DNA of 64,000 nt, taken from contig CM069872.1 in the NCBI GenBank assembly GCA_036172665.1, positions 59,939,260 to 60,003,259 on the forward strand. The letters are read 5' to 3'. Each line of letters begins with the position of its first letter. Position 1 is the first letter of the stretch. Source of the stretch: Prosopocoilus inquinatus. Its lineage: Eukaryota; Arthropoda; Insecta; Coleoptera; Lucanidae. Shown in pieces: positions 59,501 through 64,000 of the stretch. Made by a program: the position numbers and the translations under genes. Under the pieces are notes generated by a model. It was not told the DNA's origin, ran no database searches, and saw only the letters and a program-made list of their open reading frames with translations.

Positions 59501-62266
59501 GGCTCGTGTCTTGGCTCGTGTCTTGGCTCGTGTCTGGGCTCGTGTCTTGGCTCGTGTCTTGGCTCGTGTCTTGGTTCGTGTCTTGGCTCGTGTCTTGGCT
59601 CGTGTCTTGGCTCGTGTCTTGGCTCGTGTCTTGGCTCGTGTCTTGGCTCGTGTCTTGGCTCGTGTCTTGGCTCGTGTCTGGGCTCGTGTCTGGGCTCGTG
59701 TCTGGGCTCGTGTCTTGGCTCGTGTCTTGGCTCGTGTCTTGGCTCGTGTCTTGGCTCGTGTCTTGGCTCGTGTCTTGGCTCGTGTCTTGGCTCGTGTCTT
59801 GGCTCGTGTCTTGGCTCGTGTCTTGGCTCGTGTCTTGGCTCGTGTCTTGGCTCGGGTCTGGGCTCGGGTCTGGGCTCGGGTCTGGGCTCGGGTCTGGGCT
59901 CGGGTCTGGGCTCGGGTCTGGGCTCGGGTCTGGGCTCGGGTCTGGGCTCGGGTCTGGGCTCGTGTCTGGGCTCGGGTCTGGGCTCGTGTCTGGGCTCGTG
60001 TCTGGGCTCGTGTCTGGGCTCGTGTCTGGGCTCGTGTCTGGGCTCGTGTCTTGGCTCGGGTCTTGGCTCGTGTCTGGGCTCGTGTCTGGGCTCGTGTCTG
60101 GGCTCGTGTCTGGGCTCGTGTCTGGGCTCGTGTCTGGGCTCGTGTCTGGGCTCGTGTCTGGGCTCGTGTCTGGGCTCGTGTCTGGGCTCGTGTCTGGGCT
60201 CGTGTCTGGGCTCGTGTCTGGGCTCGTGTCTGGGCTCGTGTCTGGGCTCGTGTCTGGGCTCGTGTCTGGGCTCGTGTCTGGGCTCGTGTCTGGGCTCGTG
60301 TCTGGGCTCGTGTCTGGGCTCGTGTCTTGGCTCGTGTCTTGGCTCGTGTCTTGGCTCGTGTCTTGGCTCGTGTCTGGGCTCGTGTCTGGGCTCGGGTCTG
60401 GGCTCGGGTCTGGGCTCGGGTCTGGGCTCGGGTGAAGGAGCAAGCAAGCGCGGGGGGTCTTGAGCGGCGCGAGCGAGCGAGCGCGGGGAGTTTTGGGTGT
60501 CTTGGCTTGTGTCTGGGCTCGTGTCTGGGCTCGTGTCTGGGCTCGTGTCTTGGCTCGTGTCTTGGCTCGTGTCTTGGCTCGTGTCTTGGCTCGTGTCTTG
60601 GCTCGTGTCTTGGCTCGTGTCTTGGCTCGTGTCTGGGCTCGTGTCTGGGCTCGTGTCTGGGCTCGTGTCTGGGCTCGTGTCTGGGCTCGTGTCTGGGCTC
60701 GTGTCTTGGCTCGTGTCTTGGCACGTGTCTTGGCACGTGTCTGGGCTCGGGTCTGGGCTCGGGTCTTGGCTCGGGTCTTGGCTCGGGTCTTGGCTCGGGT
60801 CTTGGCTCGGGTCTTGGCTCGTGTCTTGGCTCGGGTGAAGGAGCAAGCAAGCGCGAGGGGTCTTGAGCGGCGCGAGCGAGCGAGCGCGGGGAGTTTTGGG
60901 TGTCTTGGCTCGTGTCTTGGCTCGTGTCTTGGCTCGTGTCTTGGCTCGTGTCTTGGCTCGGGTCTTGGCTCGGGTCTTGGCTCGTGTCTTGGCTCGTGTC
61001 TTGGCTCGTGTCTTGGCTCGTGTCTTGGCTCGTGTCTTGGCTCGTGTCTTGGCTCGTGTCTTGGCTCGTGTCTTGGCTCGTGTCTTGGCTCGTGTCTTGG
61101 CTCGTGTCTTGGCTCGTGTCTTGGCTCGTGTCTTGGCTCTGGTGAAGGAGCAAGCAAGCGCGGGGGGTCTTGAGCGGCGCGAGCGAGCGAGCGCGGGGAG
61201 TTTTGGGTGTCTTGGCTCGTGTCTGGGCTCGTGTCTTGGCTCGTGTCTTGGCTCGTGTCTTGGCTCGTGTCTTGGCTCGTGTCTTGGCTCGTGTCTGGGC
61301 TCGTGTCTGGGCTCGTGTCTGGGCTCGTGTCTGGGCTCGTGTCTGGGCTCGTGTCTGGGCTCGTGTCTGGGCTCGTGTCTGTGCTCGTGTCTGGGCTCGT
61401 GTCTGGGCTCGTGTCTGGGCTCGTGTCTGGGCTCGTGTCTGGGCTCGTGTCTGGGCTCGTGTCTTGGCTCGTGTCTTGGCTCGTGTCTTGGCTCGTGTCT
61501 GGGCTCGTGTCTGGGCTCGTGTCTGGGCTCGTGTCTGGGCTCGTGTCTGGGCTCGTGTCAGGGCTCGTGTCTGGGCTCGTGTCTGGGCTCGTGTCTGGGC
61601 TCGTGTCTGGGCTCGTGTCTGGGCACGTGTCTTGGCACGGGTCTGGGCTCGGGTCTGGGCTCGGGTCTGGGCTCGGGTCTGGGCTCGGGTCTTGGCTCGG
61701 GTCTTGGCTCGGGTCTTGGCTCGGGTCTTGGCTCGGGTCTTGGCTCGTGTCTTGGCTCGGGTGAAGGAGCAAGCAAGCGCGGGGGGTCTTGAGCGGCGCG
61801 AGCGAGCGAGCGCGGGGAGTTTTGGGTGTCTTGGCTCGTGTCTTGGCTCGTGTCTTGGCTCGTGTCTTGGCTCGTGTCTTGGCTCGTGTCTTGGCTCGTG
61901 TCTTGGCTCGTGTCTTGGCTCGTGTCTTGGCTCGTGTCTGGGCTCGTGTCTGGGCTCGTGTCTGGGCTCGGGTCTGGGCTCGGGTCTGGGCTCGGGTCTT
62001 GGCTCGGGTCTTGGCTCGTGTCTTGGCTCGGGTGAAGGAGCAAGCAAGCGCGGGGGGTCTTGAGCGGCGCGAGCGAGCGAGCGCGGGGAGTTTTGGGTGT
62101 CTTGGCTCGTGTCTGGGCTCGTGTCTGGGCTCGTGTCTTGGCTCGTGTCTTGGCTCGTGTCTTGGCTCGTGTCTTGGCTCGTGTCTTGGCTCGTGTCTTG
62201 GCTCGTGTCTGGGCTCGTGTCTGGGCTCGGGTCTGGGCTCGGGTCTTGGCTCGTGTCTTGGCTCTG
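56505..62266 (+). repeat. Composite subtelomeric satellite: 12-mer blocks with 67-bp headers
   Basis: Blocks of 12-mers are split by 13 headers, of which 12 are followed by a 12-mer block. The 12-mer types are GTGTCTGGGCTC, GTGTCTTGGCTC, GGGTCTGGGCTC, GGGTCTTGGCTC and the rare GTGTCTTGGCAC. GTGAAGG of the header starts at 57023, 57474, 57985, 58184, 58635, 59038, 59393, 60432, 60835, 61142, 61761, 62032 and 62267. The distances are 451, 511, 199, 451, 403, 355, 1039, 403, 307, 619, 271 and 235. Each equals 67 + 12n, with n = 32, 37, 11, 32, 28, 24, 81, 28, 20, 46, 17 and 14. The header contains a 32-mer-like core (GGAGCAAGCAAGCGCGG) and a GCGCGAGCGAGCGAGCGCGG stretch. Confidence 0.97.
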
Positions 62267-62271
62267 GTGAA

Positions 62272-62820
62272 GGAGCAAGCAAGCGCGGGGAGCTTGAGTA
62301 ACGGGAGCAAGCAAGCGCGGGGAGCTTGAGTAGCGGGAGCAAGCAAGCGCGGGTGGCTTGAGTAGCGGGAGCAAGCAAGCGCGGTGAGCTTGAGCAGCGG
62401 GAGCAAGCAAGCGAGGGGAGCCTGAGTAGCGGGAGCAAGCAAGCGCGGGGAGCTTGAGTAGCGGGAGCAAGCAAGCGCGGGGAGCTTGAGTAGCGGGAGC
62501 AAGCAAGCGCGGGGAGCTTGAGTAGCGGGAGCAAGCAAGCATGGGGAGCTTGAGTAGCGGGAGCAAGCAAGCGCGGGGAGCTTGAGTAGCGGGAGCAAGC
62601 AAGCGCGGGGAGCTTGAGTAGCGGGAGCAAGCAAGCGTGGGGAGCTTGAGTAGCGGGAGCAAGCAAGCGCGGGGAGCTTGAGTAGCGGGAGCAAGCAAGC
62701 GCGGGGAGCCTTAGTAGCGGGAAGCAAGCAAGCGCGGGGAGCCTGAGTAGCGGGAACAAGCAAGCGCGGGGAGCCTGAGTAGCGGGAGCAAGCAAGCGCG
62801 GGGAGCTTGAGTAGCGGGAG
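62272..62820 (+). repeat. 32-bp tandem repeat, about 17 units
   Basis: The unit is GGAGCAAGCAAGCGCGGGG plus AGCTTGAGTAGCG, with a period of 32 bp and few substitutions. One unit near 62720 has an extra base (GGAAGCAAGC). The first unit is continuous with the last 67-bp header, so the header 5' half is itself a member of this repeat. Confidence 0.95.
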
Positions 62821-62854
62821 TAAAGAAGTTGGGTTGGGTTCATACAGGTGAGAA

Positions 62855-62872
62855 GGGGGGGGGGGGGGGGGG
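62855..62872 (+). repeat. Poly-G tract 1 (18 G)
   Basis: A pure run of 18 G preceded by GGTGAGAA and followed by AAAGAAAGTGCTCC. It lies after a two-copy TTGGG seed (62828-62838). Length is subject to homopolymer error in the assembly. Confidence 0.85.
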
Positions 62873-62895
62873 AAAGAAAGTGCTCCATACGAGAA

Positions 62896-62914
62896 GGGGG
62901 GGGGGGGGGGGGGG
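62896..62914 (+). repeat. Poly-G tract 2 (19 G)
   Basis: A pure run of 19 G preceded by ACGAGAA (compare GTGAGAA at tract 1) and followed directly by TTGGGGTGGG and the telomeric array. Confidence 0.85.
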
Positions 62915-64000
62915 TTGGGGTGGGTTGGGTTGGGTTGGGTTGGGTTGGGTTGGGTTGGGTTGGGTTGGGTTGGGTTGGGTTGGGTTGGGTTGGGTTGGGT
63001 TGGGTTGGGTTGGGTTGGGTTGGGTTGGGTTGGGTTGGGTTGGGTTGGGTTGGGTTGGGTTGGGTTGGGTTGGGTTGGGTTGGGTTGGGTTGGGTTGGGT
63101 TGGGTTGGGTTGGGTTGGGTTGGGTTGGGTTGGGTTGGGTTGGGTTGGGTTGGGTTGGGTTGGGTTGGGTTGGGTTGGGTTGGGTTGGGTTGGGTTGGGT
63201 TGGGTTGGGTTGGGTTGGGTTGGGTTGGGTTGGGTTGGGTTGGGTTGGGTTGGGTTGGGTTGGGTTGGGTTGGGTTGGGTTGGGTTGGGTTGGGTTGGGT
63301 TGGGTTGGGTTGGGTTGGGTTGGGTTGGGTTGGGTTGGGTTGGGTTGGGTTGGGTTGGGTTGGGTTGGGTTGGGTTGGGTTGGGTTGGGTTGGGTTGGGT
63401 TGGGTTGGGTTGGGTTGGGTTGGGTTGGGTTGGGTTGGGTTGGGTTTGGGTTGGGTTGGGTTGGGTTGGGTTGGGTTGGGTTGGGTTGGGTTGGGTTGGG
63501 TTGGGTTGGGTTGGGTTGGGTTGGGTTGGGTTGGGTTGGGTTGGGTTGGGTTGGGTTGGGTTGGGTTGGGTTGGGTTGGGTTGGGTTGGGTTGGGTTGGG
63601 TTGGGTTGGGTTGGGTTGGGTTGGGTTGGGTTGGGTTGGGTGGGTTGGGTTGGGTTGGGTTGGGTTGGGTTGGGTTGGGTTGGGTTGGGTTGGGTTGGGT
63701 TGGGTTGGGTTGGGTTGGGTTGGGTTGGGTTGGGTTGGGTTGGGTTGGGTTGGGTTGGGTTGGGTTGGGTTGGGTTGGGTTGGGTTGGGTTGGGTTGGGT
63801 TGGGTTGGGTTGGGTTGGGTTGGGTTGGGTTGGGTTGGGTTGGGTTGGGTTGGGTTGGGTTGGGTTGGGTTGGGTTGGGTTGGGTTGGGTTGGGTTGGGT
63901 TGGGTTGGGTTGGGTTGGGTTGGGTTGGGTTGGGTTGGGTTGGGTTGGTTGGGTTGGGTTGGGTTGGGTTGGGTTGGGTTGGGTTGGGTTGGGTTGGGTT
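62915..64000 (+). repeat. Telomeric array (TTGGG)n
   Basis: About 217 tandem TTGGG repeats. The first two are irregular (TTGGGGTGGG). Only three interruptions occur later: an extra T near 63446, a missing T near 63641 and a missing G near 63948. The G-rich strand points towards the window end, as expected if the window ends at the physical chromosome terminus. Very low degeneracy favours telomerase-made repeats over an old interstitial block. Confidence 0.95.

Noticed and set aside
62272..62820. CRISPR-like regular 32-bp repeats
   Set aside because: There are no spacers. The repeats are directly contiguous and the context is a eukaryotic telomere.
56019..62888. Giant minus-strand reading frames (up to 2289 codons) of tetrapeptide repeats such as EPRH, RAKT and SQDT, and plus-strand frames rich in LGS/VWA repeats
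   Set aside because: The 12-bp unit is a multiple of three and contains no stop on the minus strand in any frame, so all frames stay open automatically. The 67-bp header shifts the frame by one each time, which is why the peptide repeat changes from block to block. No non-repeat domain or conserved start exists.

Overview
The window reads as the right-hand end of an insect chromosome. Its last ~1.09 kb (62915-64000) is an almost pure (TTGGG)n array with the G-rich strand running 5'->3' towards the window end, as at a telomere. The usual insect motif is TTAGG; TTGGG is a derived motif that I recall from some insects (beetles among them), but the species cannot be named from the sequence. The background is AT-rich and intron-like. 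I find no convincing protein-coding gene, tRNA or rRNA anywhere. The very long reading frames in the last 12 kb are artefacts of a 12-bp repeat.

Layout. 1-6100: AT-rich DNA with a diverged relic of a small spliced transcription unit (about 1260-1910), a few hairpins and a large fold-back element (4420-6102). 6105-38400: a tandem segmental array of four full units and one partial unit of about 6.4-6.8 kb (excluding elements inserted at the junctions). Each unit carries (i) a CpG-rich, CCAAT/TATA-like promoter region, (ii) four exon-like blocks with good GT/AG splice sites and no conserved reading frame across the transcript, and (iii) a train of non-autonomous fold-back elements (families named here H', C, A and H) joined end to end through shared TA dinucleotides. 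Different fold-back elements (D, B) sit at the unit junctions. 38400-47260: more fold-back elements (G, A, B, F) and a decayed sixth partial unit. 48300-49310: a GC-rich ~226-bp tandem repeat. 50840-52570: further C, F and truncated A elements.

52784-53383 holds exactly 50 copies of a 12-mer (type GTGTCTGGGCTC) in three ordered variant blocks. After a 2.8-kb interlude with a TIR element and a 21-bp repeat, 56215-62820 is the main subtelomeric satellite: a 33-bp repeat, then 12-mer blocks separated by 13 copies of a 67-bp header, then a 32-bp repeat, then two poly-G tracts and the telomere. All 12 header-to-header distances equal 67 + 12n (n = 11 to 81), so the blocks vary only by whole 12-mers.

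The most unusual content is the tandem multi-exon, apparently noncoding transcription unit with an older relative nearer the centromere; the quantised composite satellite; and several TIR families that share one internal inverted-repeat module. Element family names (A-I, H') are local labels made for this annotation, not database names.
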